Below, piece after piece: positions 24,353-35,300 of a stretch of 38,451 nucleotides of DNA (the first letter of the stretch is position 1; every line of letters begins with the position of its first letter). The translations under genes and the position numbers were made by a program. Origin of the DNA: Candidatus Zipacnadia bacterium (lineage in GTDB: Bacteria; Armatimonadota; Zipacnadia; Zipacnadales; UBA5352); NCBI GenBank assembly GCA_029820295.1, contig JALGVA010000032.1:1-38451 (forward strand). Reading direction: 5' to 3'. The notes under the pieces were generated by a model. It was given only the letters and a program-made list of their open reading frames with translations, did not search any database and was not told where the DNA came from.

Positions 24353-25624
24353 ATGCGCTACCAGAGGCCCAAAGGCACCCAGGACATCCTGCCCGAGGAG
24401 GCGCCGCGCTGGCGCTTCGTTGAGCGCACCTTCCGCGACATCTGCCGGCGCTTCGGCTACAGCGAGATCCGCACGCCCATCTTCGAAGAGACCGAGCTGT
24501 TCGTGCGCTCGGTGGGCGAGGACACCGACATTGTCTCCAAGGAGATGTACACCTTCGAGGACAAGGGCGGGCGCAGCCTGACGCTGCGCGCCGAGGGCAC
24601 CGCGCCTGCGGTGCGCGCCTTCGTCGAGGAGAACCTGCAGGGCCAGGACCGCGAGCGGCTGGTGAAGCTCTACTACATCGCCCCCATCTTCCGCCAGGAC
24701 AAGCCGCAGGCCGGGCGCTACCGCCAGCACCATCAGGCAGGCATCGAGGCCATCGGCTCGCCCGAGCCGGCGGTGGACGCCGAGGTCATCGACCTGGCGC
24801 TGAGCTTCTACCGCGCGCTGGGTATTGAGGGCACGCGCCTGCTCATCAACTCGGTGGGCTGCCCCGTGTGCGCGCCGGGCTACGTGGACGAGCTGAGGGC
24901 CTCGGTCGCCGACTCGGTGGAGCACATGTGCCGCGACTGCCGGCGCCGCTATGACACCAACCCGCTGCGCCTGCTCGACTGCAAGGAGGAGACCTGCCGG
25001 CGGGTGCTGGACAACGCGCCGACCATGCTCGACAGCCTGTGCGGCGAGTGCGCCGAACACTTCGCGGGCCTGCGCGAGCATCTGGAGGCGCTGGACATCG
25101 CCTACGAGATCGATACGCGCATCGTGCGCGGGCTGGACTACTACACGAAGACCGCCTTCGAGTTCCGCCACGACGCGCTGGGCGCCCAGGACTCGATCGG
25201 CGGCGGCGGGCGCTATGATGGCCTGGTCGAGCAGTGCGGCGGCCCGGCCATACCGGGCGTCGGGCTGGGCATCGGCATCGAGCGCGTGCTGCTGGTGCGC
25301 GAGGCGCTGGGGCTCGCCGACGAGGAGCAGCCGCGCGAGGGCAGCTTCATCGTAACCATCGGCGACGAGGCGTGGCTGCCGGGCTACCGCCTGCTGCACG
25401 ACCTGCGCGGCGCGGGCGTGAAGGCCGAGATCGACTACCGGCGGCGCTCGATCCGCGCGCAGATGCGCTACGCCGACGCGCAGGGCTACCTGAACGCCGT
25501 GATCCTGGGCGGCGACGAGATCGCGCGGGGCATCGCCACCGTCCGCGACATGCTCTCCGGCGAGCAGGAGGAAGTGCCGCTGGAGGCGCTGGCGGAGCAC
25601 CTGAAGGGCGACGCGCAGGAGTGA
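24353..25624 (+). CDS. hisS: Histidyl-tRNA synthetase
   Basis: 423 residues, normal for the bacterial enzyme, which charges tRNA-His in the cytoplasm. It begins with the typical YQRPKGTQDILPEE. Class II motif 2 lies in YYIAPIFRQDKPQAGRYRQ; the histidine-specific loops are RGLDYYTKTAFEF and GGGGRYDGL; motif 3 is GLGIGIERVLL. The C-terminal anticodon domain runs from about residue 325 (GDEAWLPGYRLL). An insert with several cysteines (CPVC, CRDC, CKEETC, CGEC) lies at about 165-235, as in many HisRS, and may bind zinc. The ribosome site before ATG 24353 is weak; the start is set by homology. The next gene begins 3 nt after the stop. Confidence 0.97.
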   Translation: MRYQRPKGTQDILPEEAPRWRFVERTFRDICRRFGYSEIRTPIFEETELFVRSVGEDTDIVSKEMYTFEDKGGRSLTLRAEGTAPAVRAFVEENLQGQDRERLVKLYYIAPIFRQDKPQAGRYRQHHQAGIEAIGSPEPAVDAEVIDLALSFYRALGIEGTRLLINSVGCPVCAPGYVDELRASVADSVEHMCRDCRRRYDTNPLRLLDCKEETCRRVLDNAPTMLDSLCGECAEHFAGLREHLEALDIAYEIDTRIVRGLDYYTKTAFEFRHDALGAQDSIGGGGRYDGLVEQCGGPAIPGVGLGIGIERVLLVREALGLADEEQPREGSFIVTIGDEAWLPGYRLLHDLRGAGVKAEIDYRRRSIRAQMRYADAQGYLNAVILGGDEIARGIATVRDMLSGEQEEVPLEALAEHLKGDAQE

Positions 25625-25627
25625 GAG

Positions 25628-26131
25628 ATGCGCTGTCCGCAGTGCCGGCAGGAGGTGCAGGAGCTTCGGGGTGAGGCCTGCCCGTACTGCGGCTTCCCGT
25701 GCGCGGAGTTCGACCGGCGCGTGCGCGTCATCCAGGTGATCCTGTTTGCGCTCTTCATGTCAACGCTGCTCTACGGCGTGCTCGTCGCGATCCTCGAGAT
25801 GGTCGTCCGCTACCGGCCGGCCGGGCTGGGGGAGGTCGAGCACGTGGTTGGCGGGGCGATGCTCGGAGCGGCGGCCGGGGTGTTTCTGGCGTCGCTGGCC
25901 TTTGAGCGGCGCGCGCTGGAGGCGGCGACGCTCGATTCGTACGCGCACACGGTGATCATCCTCGCGGCGATCGCGGAGCTGCCGGCGGTGTTCGGGCTGG
26001 TGATGTACCTGCTGGCGGGGAGCCTGCCGTGGATGGTGGTCTTTCTGGCGGCGAGCTGGGTGTTGTTCCTGCGCCTGGGCACGCGCCTGCCGCTGGTTCT
26101 GCGGGGGATCACCGACTGCCTGCGGACGTGA
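25628..26131 (+). CDS. Zinc-ribbon membrane protein of unknown function
   Basis: 167 residues. It opens with a CxxC...CxxC zinc ribbon (C3, C6, C18, C21), then four hydrophobic helices at about 34-58, 72-92, 106-127 and 130-150. ATG 25628 has AGGAG 6 nt upstream, inside the end of hisS, so it is probably translated with it. Fusions of a short zinc ribbon to a small membrane domain are common and mostly uncharacterised; no catalytic residue stands out. Nothing links it functionally to histidyl-tRNA synthesis beyond position. Confidence 0.78.
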   Translation: MRCPQCRQEVQELRGEACPYCGFPCAEFDRRVRVIQVILFALFMSTLLYGVLVAILEMVVRYRPAGLGEVEHVVGGAMLGAAAGVFLASLAFERRALEAATLDSYAHTVIILAAIAELPAVFGLVMYLLAGSLPWMVVFLAASWVLFLRLGTRLPLVLRGITDCLRT

Positions 26132-26418
26132 GGCCATGTCGTTCGTGGCACGGGCGGTCTCGCCTGTGCGCCGTTGCCGTAACCGTTCAGTGGCATCCCG
26201 CCCGGGGGGTGGGCCCCGGGCACCGGTGCCATCCCGTGGCCGGGGCACTCATGCCCGGGCGTCGTTTCGACGGTCGATGCGCGAACGGCAAATGACAACG
26301 ACCGGGCGGGTCAGACGCGAGGCGTCTGCCGTAGCCCTGCCCCTCCAGACGGCCACGGCATGACGGAACCGCCGCCTGCTGATTGCCCATCGCTTCCCTT
26401 CAGACGAGGTGTCCTGCC
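26132..26418 (+). other. Leader region before aspS
   Basis: 287 nt without a supported gene. It contains a 12-bp perfect palindrome GGCACCGGTGCC (26219-26230) within a dense GC stretch and a tight hairpin CAGACGC-gag-GCGTCTG (26312-26328). No T-box consensus and no clear -35/-10 pair were found, so how aspS is expressed is open; it may be read through from hisS. Confidence 0.5.
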
Positions 26419-28233
26419 ATGGAGCAACTCAACGAGCTGCGCGACGACCTCAAACGAACCCGCCACTGCGGCGAGCTGCGCGCCGATGACATCGGCGACG
26501 CCGTCGTGCTCAACGGCTGGGTCAACCGCCGCCGCGACCACGGCGGGCTGATCTTCGTGGACCTGCGCGACCGCTCCGGGCTCGTGCAGGTGGTCTTCGA
26601 TCCGCAGGTCAGCGCCGAGGCCCACCAGCTCGCGCACCAGCTCCGCTCCGAGTTCGTCATCGCGGTGCGCGGCACCGTCGCGCGCCGGCCCGAGGGCACC
26701 GAGAACCCCGACCTCCCCACCGGCGAGGTGGAGGTGCGCTGCGCGGAGCTGGCGATCCTCAACGTGGCCGAGACGCCGCCGTTCTCGTGGCTCGATGAGA
26801 CCGAGGTGGACGAGAAGGTGCGCCTGGAGTACCGCTACATCGATCTGCGCAACCCGCGCATGCAGCGCAACCTGCGCATCCGCCACGAGGCCGCGCGCGC
26901 GACCCGCGAGTTCCTCTCCGACGAGGGCTTCCTGGAGATCGAGACGCCACTGCTGTTCCGGCCGACGCCGGAGGGCGCGCGCGACTATCTGGTGCCCAGC
27001 CGCGTGAACCCGGGCAATTTCTACGCGCTGCCGCAGTCCCCGCAGATCCTCAAGCAGCTCCTGATGATCTCCGGCTGCGAGCGCTACTTCCAGATCGCGC
27101 GCTGCCTGCGCGACGAGGACCTGCGCGCCGACCGCCAGCCGGAGTTCACGCAGATCGACATCGAGATGAGCTTCATCACGCGCGAGGACATCTTCGACCT
27201 CACCGAGCGGCTCTACGCGGCCATCTTCGCGGCGTGCGGGCACGAGCTGCCCTACCCGTGGCCGCGCATGACCTGCGCCGAGGCGGTCGAGAGATTCGGC
27301 ACCGACAAGCCCGACACGCGCTTCGGCCTCGAGCTGGTGGATATCACCGAGGTCGTGCGCGAGGCCGAGTTCAAGGTGTTCGCGAGCGTCGCGGCCTCCG
27401 GCGGCGTGGTCAAGGGCCTGTGCGCGCCCGGCTGCGCGGACATCGGCCGTGCGCAGATGGACCGGCTGACCGAGTTCGTGCAGGAGCACAAGGCCAAGGG
27501 GCTGGCGTGGTTCCAGGTGACCGACGACGGGCTGGAGGGCCCGATCGCCAAGTTCTTCTCAGCCGACGAGCTGGCGGCGATCACCGAGGCCTTCGGCGCA
27601 CAGGTTGGCGACATGCTGATGATCGTAGCCGACGAGCCCGAGACCGCGCACGAGGCGCTCGACTGGCTGCGGCGTGAGATGGGCGAGCGGCTGGGGCTGA
27701 TCGACGAGAGCGCGTGGGCGCCGCTGTGGGTCTACGACTTCCCGCTGGTGACCTGGAACGAGGACGAGAAGCGCTGGGACGCCGAGCACCACCCGTTCTG
27801 CATGCCACACGAGGATGACTGGGAGCTGCTCGAGAGCGACCCCGGCAAGGTGCGCGCGCTGTCGTACGACGTGGTGCTCAACGGCTACGAGGTGGCGTCG
27901 GGCTCGATCCGTATCCACCGGCGGGACATCCAGGAGAAGGTCTTCAAGGTGCTGGGGATCACGCGCGAGGAGGCGCAGCGGCGCTTCGGGTTCTTCCTGA
28001 AGGCCTTCGAGTACGGGGCGCCGCCGCACGGGGGGATCGCGCCGGGCTTCGACCGCATCGTGATGCTGCTGTGCGGCGAGCCCAACATCCGCGAGGTCAT
28101 CGCCTTCCCGAAGACGCAGAAGGCGCAGGACGTGATGGCGGGCGCCCCCGCCCCTGCGGACCCCAAGCAGCTCAGGGAGCTGCACATCCGCCTCGACCTC
28201 CCGCCGCAGGTGGACGATGAGGCGCCGGTCTAG
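26419..28233 (+). CDS. aspS: Aspartyl-tRNA synthetase, bacterial type
   Basis: 604 residues, the length of bacterial AspRS with the GAD insertion domain. N-terminal OB-fold anticodon domain ([25 protein letters not shown]), then the class II core: [18 protein letters not shown] with PEFTQID (motif 2), the GAD insert from about residue 290 to 420, and [19 protein letters not shown] (motif 3). It charges tRNA-Asp in the cytoplasm. Whether it also misacylates tRNA-Asn cannot be told, and no gatCAB gene is in the window. ATG 26419 has GAGG 9 nt upstream. It is followed 12 nt later by the end of the convergent STAND gene. Confidence 0.97.
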   Translation: MEQLNELRDDLKRTRHCGELRADDIGDAVVLNGWVNRRRDHGGLIFVDLRDRSGLVQVVFDPQVSAEAHQLAHQLRSEFVIAVRGTVARRPEGTENPDLPTGEVEVRCAELAILNVAETPPFSWLDETEVDEKVRLEYRYIDLRNPRMQRNLRIRHEAARATREFLSDEGFLEIETPLLFRPTPEGARDYLVPSRVNPGNFYALPQSPQILKQLLMISGCERYFQIARCLRDEDLRADRQPEFTQIDIEMSFITREDIFDLTERLYAAIFAACGHELPYPWPRMTCAEAVERFGTDKPDTRFGLELVDITEVVREAEFKVFASVAASGGVVKGLCAPGCADIGRAQMDRLTEFVQEHKAKGLAWFQVTDDGLEGPIAKFFSADELAAITEAFGAQVGDMLMIVADEPETAHEALDWLRREMGERLGLIDESAWAPLWVYDFPLVTWNEDEKRWDAEHHPFCMPHEDDWELLESDPGKVRALSYDVVLNGYEVASGSIRIHRRDIQEKVFKVLGITREEAQRRFGFFLKAFEYGAPPHGGIAPGFDRIVMLLCGEPNIREVIAFPKTQKAQDVMAGAPAPADPKQLRELHIRLDLPPQVDDEAPV

Positions 28234-28245
28234 TCCGGGGGCCGG

Positions 28246-31134
28246 TCATCCCTCAGCGCGGCGGGTGCGGCGCAGAAGCCGGTCGGCGGCGGCGACGGCC
28301 GGCTGGTAGCAGTACGGCGGACCGTCGCACCAGGCACGCTCCTTCGCGATCTCGGCGTACTCGCGGGCTGCGTCGAGTTCGCCGGCATCGAGCGCCAACT
28401 CGGCGAGCAGATTGTGCGCGTCCGCCTGCACGAGCCGGTACTCGCACCGCTGCGCGATCGTGAGCGCCTCGTTCACTGCCTCGCGCGCCTGCGCGTCATC
28501 GCCCATCGCCCGGTACCACCGCGCCCACACCAGCAGGATGTCCGGCTCGTGGTCGACCATGTTGATGCGCCGACACAGCACGAGTGCGTCCGTGAGGTGT
28601 TGCTCGGCTTGCGCCAGGTGCTCCCGCCTGCGCTCGGAGTCGGTCAGGGCCATCTCGATGAGCGTCCACCCCATAAGCCAGCCGACCCGGACGAAGTCGC
28701 GGTGGTGGGCGTAGAGCCGCCGCGCTACGCGCTGGGCCAGGCTCAGAGCGCGTTCGGCCGCCACTAGGGCCTCGTCCGGTGCGCCCATCAGGAGGGCACG
28801 CAGGGCACGGTAGGAGGCCACGACACACTGGTCCTGCGACTGGCCCAGGGCTCCGAAGATCTCCCACGCTTCATGCATCTGCGCCTCGGACTCCTCGAAG
28901 GCGCCGGTCAGCGCCAGGACCCAGCCCAGGTCAGACTTGGCACTTCCCCTGCCGGGGTGGTACTTGTCCTGGGCGGCCAGATCGATCGAGCGCCGCAGCG
29001 CCGCGCAGGCATCCTGCAGCGCGCCGAGCTTGACGAGATCATCGGCCAGGTTGCACAGGCCGATGGCAATGCTCTTAAGCACGCCCTGTTCCTCACGAAT
29101 CGCGATCTGCATGTCGTAAAGCATGGCCGCCCGCCTGGACTGGCCGACGAGGCTGTAGGCGTTGGCCAGCGAGTTGAGGACCCAGGCCTGCGCGCCGGGA
29201 TCGGTGAGTCGTGGCGGCTGATCCTCGCCGCCCGGGAAGAGTTCCCGCAGCAGCTCAATGCAGGTCAGGTACCTGCCCAGCCGGTAGTAGAGATCATTCG
29301 ACAGCCGCTCGGAGTAGAGTCGCAGGGCGTCATCAAGGCCGCCTGTGCGGACGGTGTGGTGGTACAGCTCGATGGTCGGCATCAGGTCGTCGATGCTGGC
29401 CACCTCATCGGGCTCGGGCATGGCGGCGAAGTAGTCCCGCACCTGTTCGTGGATGTGCTCGCGGCCACCGAGGCGGTCGTAGGCGTAGCGGTGCACGATC
29501 GGGTGCAGGCTGAAGCTGCCGCCCTCCCACATGACGAGGCCGCGGTCGACCAGCTCATCAAGTGCGGGGTCCAGGTCGTCCTGGTCTGCGAAGGGGCTGA
29601 CGGCGCCGATGGCGTCGTAGCCCACCGAGCCGCGGAAGGCGGCGATGCGGCTCAGCAGCTCGCGCAGGTCGGGGTCGAGCGCATCGTACGCGACCTGCAG
29701 GACGTGGTGGCGGCCGTGGGTGCCGGTCAGGTCGGGCAGCACCTCGTCCAGGTGCCGGCGGGCTGCGCGAATGTCACCGGGGTTGCGCTTGTCGCGCTTG
29801 ACGACACCCGCAAGCAGCCGCAGCGCCAGCGGGTGGTAATCCCACGGCCTGCAGATCTCCTCGATCTCAGCCCGCGTGCCGGTCACGTCCTGGGCGTGGA
29901 AAAAGGCTACCGCGTCGGTCGGGGCCATCCCCGGCAGGTCCTCGCGGTGGCAGCCCTCGGCCTCGTCCAGTTCATGAGGGAACAGGCGCGAAGTGATGAG
30001 CGCGCGCCCCTGCAGGGGGAGTGCGGCCAGCCCGCGCAGGAACTGGGCGGCGTGGGGATCGATGCACACGCGCCCGGCGACGTCGGCCTCTTCGGCCGGC
30101 AGATCGCCGGCATAGGCGGCGTTGAGGCTGTGATAGGCGCGCAGTTCGCGCTCGAAGCCGTCCAGCACCAGCAGGACGCGTCGGTCCTGCAGCAACTGCA
30201 GGAGCCAGTGCACCTTCTCGTGCTGGCAGTCCGAGGCGCCGGGGTCGACCTCGCCACCGCCCACGTAGCGCAGGGCCGCGTCGAGGAACGCGCCGAAGCC
30301 GGCCTCGGCGTCGTAGAAGGACCACCACAGCAGCCCCTCAGGGCGCGCGTGCTGGGGCACGCGGCACTGCGCACTCACATCGGCAGGGCCATCGGGCAAG
30401 CCCGGCACGGGCAGGCCGATGACGTCGCGCAGGGCCCAGACCCACGTTAGCGCCGACTTGCCCATGCCACCGATCGCGATCAGCGCCATGACCTGGTCGG
30501 TACCCTCGGCGAGCCAGCGGGTGAGCATGGCGCGCTCGCGCACGCGGCCGGTGAAGTCCTGCTGCAGCGGGTAGGGGTGGACGAAATACGGCTGGGGCGG
30601 CAGAGGCAGGGCCATCGTCGGACGCCCGGCGGCGCGCTCGCGCTCCATGCGCTCCTGGTCGCGCTCCCAGTTGTGGATGGCCCGAGCCACCCGCCAGGCC
30701 AGGTCCTCAGGGCTCGAAAAGGTGTCGAGGATGCGCTCGCGGCTGACGCGTTCGCGGAATGCGCGCTGCCGCGCGCGCCATTCATCGGGCTCCTCGACAG
30801 GGGCGCTGGGCTCGTAGTCATCGCGGGCGAGGAGCACGATGCACGGCTTCCTCGGGGGCCTGCATGCGGCCTCGTACTCGCGCTGAGTGTACGAGGTGCA
30901 GCTCTCGTCCGGGCAACTGCCGTAGCAGAACCCGAGCATCAGCACCAGCAGGTCGCAGTCGGAGACGCGCGCACGGCAGAAGTCGTCGGCGTCCCAGTCG
31001 CGGGCGCCGAAGTCCTCCATGCGCACACAATGCCAGCCGTCCAGCCCCTCGATGGCGTCGTAGGCAAGTTCGCGGTAGACGCTCAGTTCGCGGCATACCG
31101 AACTCAGAAACGCAGTACGGATCAGCACAGCCAT
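28246..31134 (-). CDS. DUF4062-STAND NTPase-TPR protein, NLR-like
   Basis: 962 residues. Residues 1-110 resemble DUF4062 (RTAFLSSVCRELSVYRELAYDAI, then DCDLLVLMLGFCYG and SYTQREYEAA), a TIR-like Rossmann effector or sensor domain. Residues about 190-560 are an NB-ARC/STAND ATPase: DFTGRVRERAML, Walker A IGGMGKSALT (K226), Walker B LLVLDGFE (D325), sensor ALITSR, a PLAL box, and a winged-helix end with LHPIVHRYAYDRL in the place of the MHD motif. From about 590 to the end are TPR-like repeats, the likely ligand-sensing part. This is the layout of bacterial NLR-like proteins, several of which are anti-phage; defence is inference here. Upstream GGAGGG is very close to ATG 31134. It follows the epimerase gene by 41 nt. 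Confidence 0.87.
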   Translation of the reverse strand: MAVLIRTAFLSSVCRELSVYRELAYDAIEGLDGWHCVRMEDFGARDWDADDFCRARVSDCDLLVLMLGFCYGSCPDESCTSYTQREYEAACRPPRKPCIVLLARDDYEPSAPVEEPDEWRARQRAFRERVSRERILDTFSSPEDLAWRVARAIHNWERDQERMERERAAGRPTMALPLPPQPYFVHPYPLQQDFTGRVRERAMLTRWLAEGTDQVMALIAIGGMGKSALTWVWALRDVIGLPVPGLPDGPADVSAQCRVPQHARPEGLLWWSFYDAEAGFGAFLDAALRYVGGGEVDPGASDCQHEKVHWLLQLLQDRRVLLVLDGFERELRAYHSLNAAYAGDLPAEEADVAGRVCIDPHAAQFLRGLAALPLQGRALITSRLFPHELDEAEGCHREDLPGMAPTDAVAFFHAQDVTGTRAEIEEICRPWDYHPLALRLLAGVVKRDKRNPGDIRAARRHLDEVLPDLTGTHGRHHVLQVAYDALDPDLRELLSRIAAFRGSVGYDAIGAVSPFADQDDLDPALDELVDRGLVMWEGGSFSLHPIVHRYAYDRLGGREHIHEQVRDYFAAMPEPDEVASIDDLMPTIELYHHTVRTGGLDDALRLYSERLSNDLYYRLGRYLTCIELLRELFPGGEDQPPRLTDPGAQAWVLNSLANAYSLVGQSRRAAMLYDMQIAIREEQGVLKSIAIGLCNLADDLVKLGALQDACAALRRSIDLAAQDKYHPGRGSAKSDLGWVLALTGAFEESEAQMHEAWEIFGALGQSQDQCVVASYRALRALLMGAPDEALVAAERALSLAQRVARRLYAHHRDFVRVGWLMGWTLIEMALTDSERRREHLAQAEQHLTDALVLCRRINMVDHEPDILLVWARWYRAMGDDAQAREAVNEALTIAQRCEYRLVQADAHNLLAELALDAGELDAAREYAEIAKERAWCDGPPYCYQPAVAAADRLLRRTRRAEG

Positions 31135-31175
31135 GCCCTCCGATGCCAGCGCAGGTTGCGCGGTCCGTCAGTATC

Positions 31176-32018
31176 TCAGTCGAACTTCGCCGCCAGCGCG
31201 CGCAGGAAGTCGGCGTTCCAGGCGAACTTCTCCTCCAGCGAGTCGAACTCGGCGAAGTCCTCGGCGGTCAGGTAGCCGTCGTAGCCGATGGCGACCAGCT
31301 CGTCGGCGATGACGTCCCAGTCGAGCACGCCCTCGTTCACACGCACGTTGCCGCCGGGCAGGCGCTCGTGCGCCAGCGGCTCGCCCGCCGCGGTCATGCG
31401 GTTCTTCACGTGCACGTTGCGGATCCACCCGCCCAGCATGCGCACCTGCACCCACGGGCGCTCGAAGCCCTCGCTCACCGCGTTGCCCGGGTCGAAGACC
31501 ACGCCCAGGTTGGGGTGCTCCAGCCCGCGCAGCATGTCGAGGCACTGCCCGGCGGAGGCGATGTACCGGCCACCGTGCTGCTCGGGCGTGACCACGATCC
31601 CGTAGGCCGCACCCATCTCCGCCACGCGCACAATCTGATCGCGGAAGGCCGCGCGACAGACCTCGTAGTCGTAACCCCGGTCGTAATCGGCCGAGGAGAT
31701 GCGCATGAACTTCGCGCCCAGCAACGAGGCGGTGCCCAGCGCCCGCTCGATGGCGTCGAGCTGCTCGATCGCCTCGTCGCGCTCCACGCGCCCGGCCTCC
31801 CAGTAGGTGGTCAGGCCCGAGACGTGCAGGCCGGCGTCCTCCACCATGGTGCGCACGCGCACGGCCTCCTCGTCGGAGATGTCGGGGGGGATGTGGATGC
31901 CGTCCTCGCGCATGCGGATGTCCACGGCGTCGAAGCCGGCGCCCGCCGCGAGTTTCACCGCCTCCTCGAGCGACACGGTGTTCGCCAACAGCGTGTAGAG
32001 CGATATCTGAACAGCCAT
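31176..32018 (-). CDS. Sugar phosphate isomerase/epimerase-like TIM barrel
   Basis: 280 residues of the AP-endonuclease-2 / xylose isomerase-like family. The barrel begins MAVQISLYTLLAN; metal-ligand candidates are the glutamate in TPEQHGG, the D and H of VVFDPGN and NVHVKN, and the glutamate in YLTAEDF. Members isomerise or epimerise sugars or act on inosose and hydroxypyruvate. The substrate is unknown. ATG 32018 has GGGAGG 6 nt upstream. Transcribed divergently from the activase and just upstream of the STAND gene. No sugar importer is adjacent. Confidence 0.88.
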   Translation of the reverse strand: MAVQISLYTLLANTVSLEEAVKLAAGAGFDAVDIRMREDGIHIPPDISDEEAVRVRTMVEDAGLHVSGLTTYWEAGRVERDEAIEQLDAIERALGTASLLGAKFMRISSADYDRGYDYEVCRAAFRDQIVRVAEMGAAYGIVVTPEQHGGRYIASAGQCLDMLRGLEHPNLGVVFDPGNAVSEGFERPWVQVRMLGGWIRNVHVKNRMTAAGEPLAHERLPGGNVRVNEGVLDWDVIADELVAIGYDGYLTAEDFAEFDSLEEKFAWNADFLRALAAKFD

Positions 32019-32348
32019 CGTCGGCCTCCCCTGGCCTGTGGGTTGCGTACGCGGCGCAGGTTCGCCGCGAGCCGTCATCAGGCCTTCTGCATGCACTCAC
32101 AGCACGCGCCGGCCGCGGAGGGCGACGCTATTCTTCACTTTTCCGGTTGAGTTTGCATCCGGGGGGCCGGTCTTGTATAATGCGCGCGTTGGCGGCCCGC
32201 GCCTGTGGTGCGGGCCTGATGTACGCACGCGCGGGCGCCGGTCGGCTGCCCGCACACCCGTCGCCGGCGTCACGCGCTCGATCATCAGCCGGCGGCCAGG
32301 CTTATCACGCGGCACCGCCGTGGCGCCGCTGTTGGAGGATAGCCCCAG
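32019..32348. other. Divergent intergenic region between the epimerase and activase genes
   Basis: 330 nt without a supported gene. The plus-strand promoter at 32153-32181 leaves a 160-nt GC-rich leader for the activase, including a 7-bp hairpin (GGCCCGC 32194-32200 with GCGGGCC 32210-32216). No convincing minus-strand promoter for the epimerase was found. Confidence 0.55.
32153..32181 (+). promoter_or_regulatory. Sigma-70-type promoter of the activase gene
   Basis: TTGCAT, 17-nt spacer, TATAAT. The -10 is perfect; the -35 matches at four of six positions. Transcription would start near 32188. Confidence 0.65.
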
Positions 32349-35300
32349 ATGTCAGAGGTGAGCAGCTACTACGTCGGCATCGATGTCGGCTCGGTGAGCG
32401 TGGACATTGCGGTGCTCGACGAGCAGGGGGCGGTCGTCGAGACGAAGTACATCCGCCATCACGGCCGGCCGATCCAGGTGGCCGGCGCCGCGCTGCGCGA
32501 GACCGTCGAGGGGGTGGGGCGCGAGTGCATCCGGGGCGTGGCCGCCACGGGCAATGCCGGGCGGCTGATCGCAGAGCGCATCAACGCGGCCTTCGTCAAC
32601 GAGGTGGTCTCGCAGGCCACGGCCACGGCGGCGCTGCACCCGTCGGTGCGCACCATCATCGAGATCGGCGGCGAGGACTCGAAGTTGATCTTCCTGCGCG
32701 AGGCCGAGGGCGCGACGGGGGTCATCGAGGTCGCCGACTTCAACATGAACGCCATGTGCGCCGCCGGCACCGGGTCGTTCCTCGACCAGCAGGCGGCGCG
32801 CATGAACCTGTCGATCGAGGAGTTCGGCCGGACCGCGCTGGAGAGCGAGCACCCGCCGCGCGTGGCCGGCCGCTGCTCGGTCTTCGCCAAGTCGGACATG
32901 ATCCACCTGCAGCAGATGGCCACGCCGGTCAAGGACATTGTGGCGGGGCTGTGCTACGCGCTGGTGCGCAACTTCAAGTCCACGGTCGGCTCGGCGCGCG
33001 ACCTCGAGCCGCCGGTGTCCTTCCAGGGCGGCGTGGCCGCGAATCCGGGCATCGTGCGCGCCATCCACGACGTCTACGAGCTGGACGAGGACGCCCTGAT
33101 CATCCCCGAGCACTTCGGTGCCATGGGCGCCATCGGCGCGGCGCTGCACTCAATCGAGAGCGGCTTCCCCGAGGTGGACCTCGACCGCATCGCCGAGCTG
33201 GAGGGCCACGTCTCGACCGCCGGACGCAAGGAGCGCCTGGAGCCGCTGCGCCTTGACCGGAGCGTCATTCACCCGTCGGGGATCCACCGGCCGGAGTTCG
33301 CGCCGGGCGAGCGCGTCCCGGCCTATCTGGGCGTGGACGTGGGCTCGATCTCGACCAACCTGGTGGTCATGGACGAGGAGGGCCGGGTGCTGCACAAGGA
33401 GTACCTGATGACCGCCGGCCGGCCCATCGAAGCGGTGCGGCGGGCGCTGAAGCTCGCGGGCGAGGCCGTGGGCGAGATGGTGGAGGTGCGCAAGGCGTGC
33501 ACGACCGGCTCGGGACGCTACCTGATCGCCGACTTCATCGGCGCCGACGTGGTGAAGAACGAGATCACCGCTCAGGCGCGGGGGGCGATCCACCTCGACC
33601 CGACCGTGGACACGATCTTCGAGATCGGCGGCCAGGACAGCAAGTACATCAGCATCGACAACACCGTGGTCGTGGACTTCACCATGAACAAGGTGTGCGC
33701 GGCCGGCACGGGCTCGTTCCTCGAGGAGCAGGCCGAGAAGCTGGGCATCTCCATCAGGGAGCAGTTCGCCGCCGAGGCGCTGAGCGCCGACGCGCCGGCA
33801 AACCTGGGCGAGCGCTGCACGGTGTTCATGGAGTCGGAGCTGCTCAAGCACCAGCAGGCGGGGGTGGGTACGCCGGACCTCGCCGCGGGCCTGGCGTACT
33901 CGATCGTCTACAACTACCTCAACCGCGTGGTCGAGGACCGGCGCGTGGGCGACAACATCTTCTTCCAGGGCGGCACCGCCTTCAACCACGCGGTGGTGGC
34001 GGCCTTCGAGCAGGTCACCGGCAAGCGCATCACGGTGCCGCCGCACAATGAGAACACGGGGGCGCTGGGCTGCGCGTGCATCGCGCGTGAGCATGACGAC
34101 GGCGCGGGCAGCACCTTCAAGGGGTTCGATCTGAGCAACGTCGAGTACACCATCGAGAGCTTCGAGTGTACCGACTGCCCGAATCGCTGCGAGATCAACA
34201 AGGTCATCGTGGTGGGCGAAGAGCCGATGTTCTACGGCGACCGCTGCGGGAAGTACGACATCCGCGAGACCGCCGAGGACATCTCGCACATCCCCGACCT
34301 GTTCCGCGAGCGCGAGCGCATGCTCCAGCGGGCCTACGAGCCCGAGGGTGAGCTGCCCGAGGATGCGCCACGGGTGGGCATTCCGCGCGCGCTGCTCTAC
34401 TTCGACCTGTTCCCGTTCTGGAAGGCGTTCTTCACGGAGCTGGGGGCGCGCGTGGTGCTGTCACCGCGCACCAACAAGCGCACCGTGCACCGCGGCGCCG
34501 AGCGCTCGGTGGCCGAGACCTGCTTCCCGAACAAGGTGAACCTGGGCCACGTGATCGACCTGCTCGAGGGCGGGGAGATCGACTACCTGTTCCTGCCCAG
34601 CGTCATCAACCTGGCCTGCCCCGACGAGCGTATGACGGACAGCTTCGTGTGCCCCTACATCCAGAGCGTGCCCTATCACATCAAGTCGTGCCTCGACTTC
34701 GACGACTACGACATCGAACTGCTGGAGCCGTATCTGTGGATGGCGCATGGTCAGCGGCACGTGGCCGGGCAGCTCATTGAGGTCGCCCGTCGCATCGGGG
34801 CCGACCCGCGCGATGTCCGGCGCGCGGTCGAGGTCGGCTGGCAGGCCATGGAGCGCTTCCAGGAGCAGGCGCAGGAGCGTGGCCGCGAGGTGCTGGCCGG
34901 GCTCGGCGAGGACGAGCGCGCCATCGTGGTGGTGAGCCGCTCGTACAACGGCTGCGACCCGGGCGCGAACCTGGAGATCCCGCAGAAGCTGCGCAAGATG
35001 GGCGTACTGGCGATTCCCATGGACTTCCTGCCGCTCGACGAGGTCGAGCTGCCGACCGACTGGTTCAACATGTACTGGCGCTACGGCCAGAAGATCATGG
35101 CGGCGGCGGATATCATCGCAGATGACGGCCGGCTGTTCCCGCTGTATCTGACCAACTTCGGCTGCGGGCCGGACTCGTTCATTATGCAGTTCTTCCGCGA
35201 GCGCGTGGGCGAGAAGCCGACGCTCATCATTGAGGTGGACGAGCACTCGGCCGACGCGGGCATGATCACGCGCTGCGAGGCCTTCCTGGACTCGCTCGAC

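Noticed and set aside
26132-26418. T-box riboswitch upstream of aspS
   Set aside because: No AGGGTGGNACCGCG-like antiterminator and no terminator with T-tract are present.
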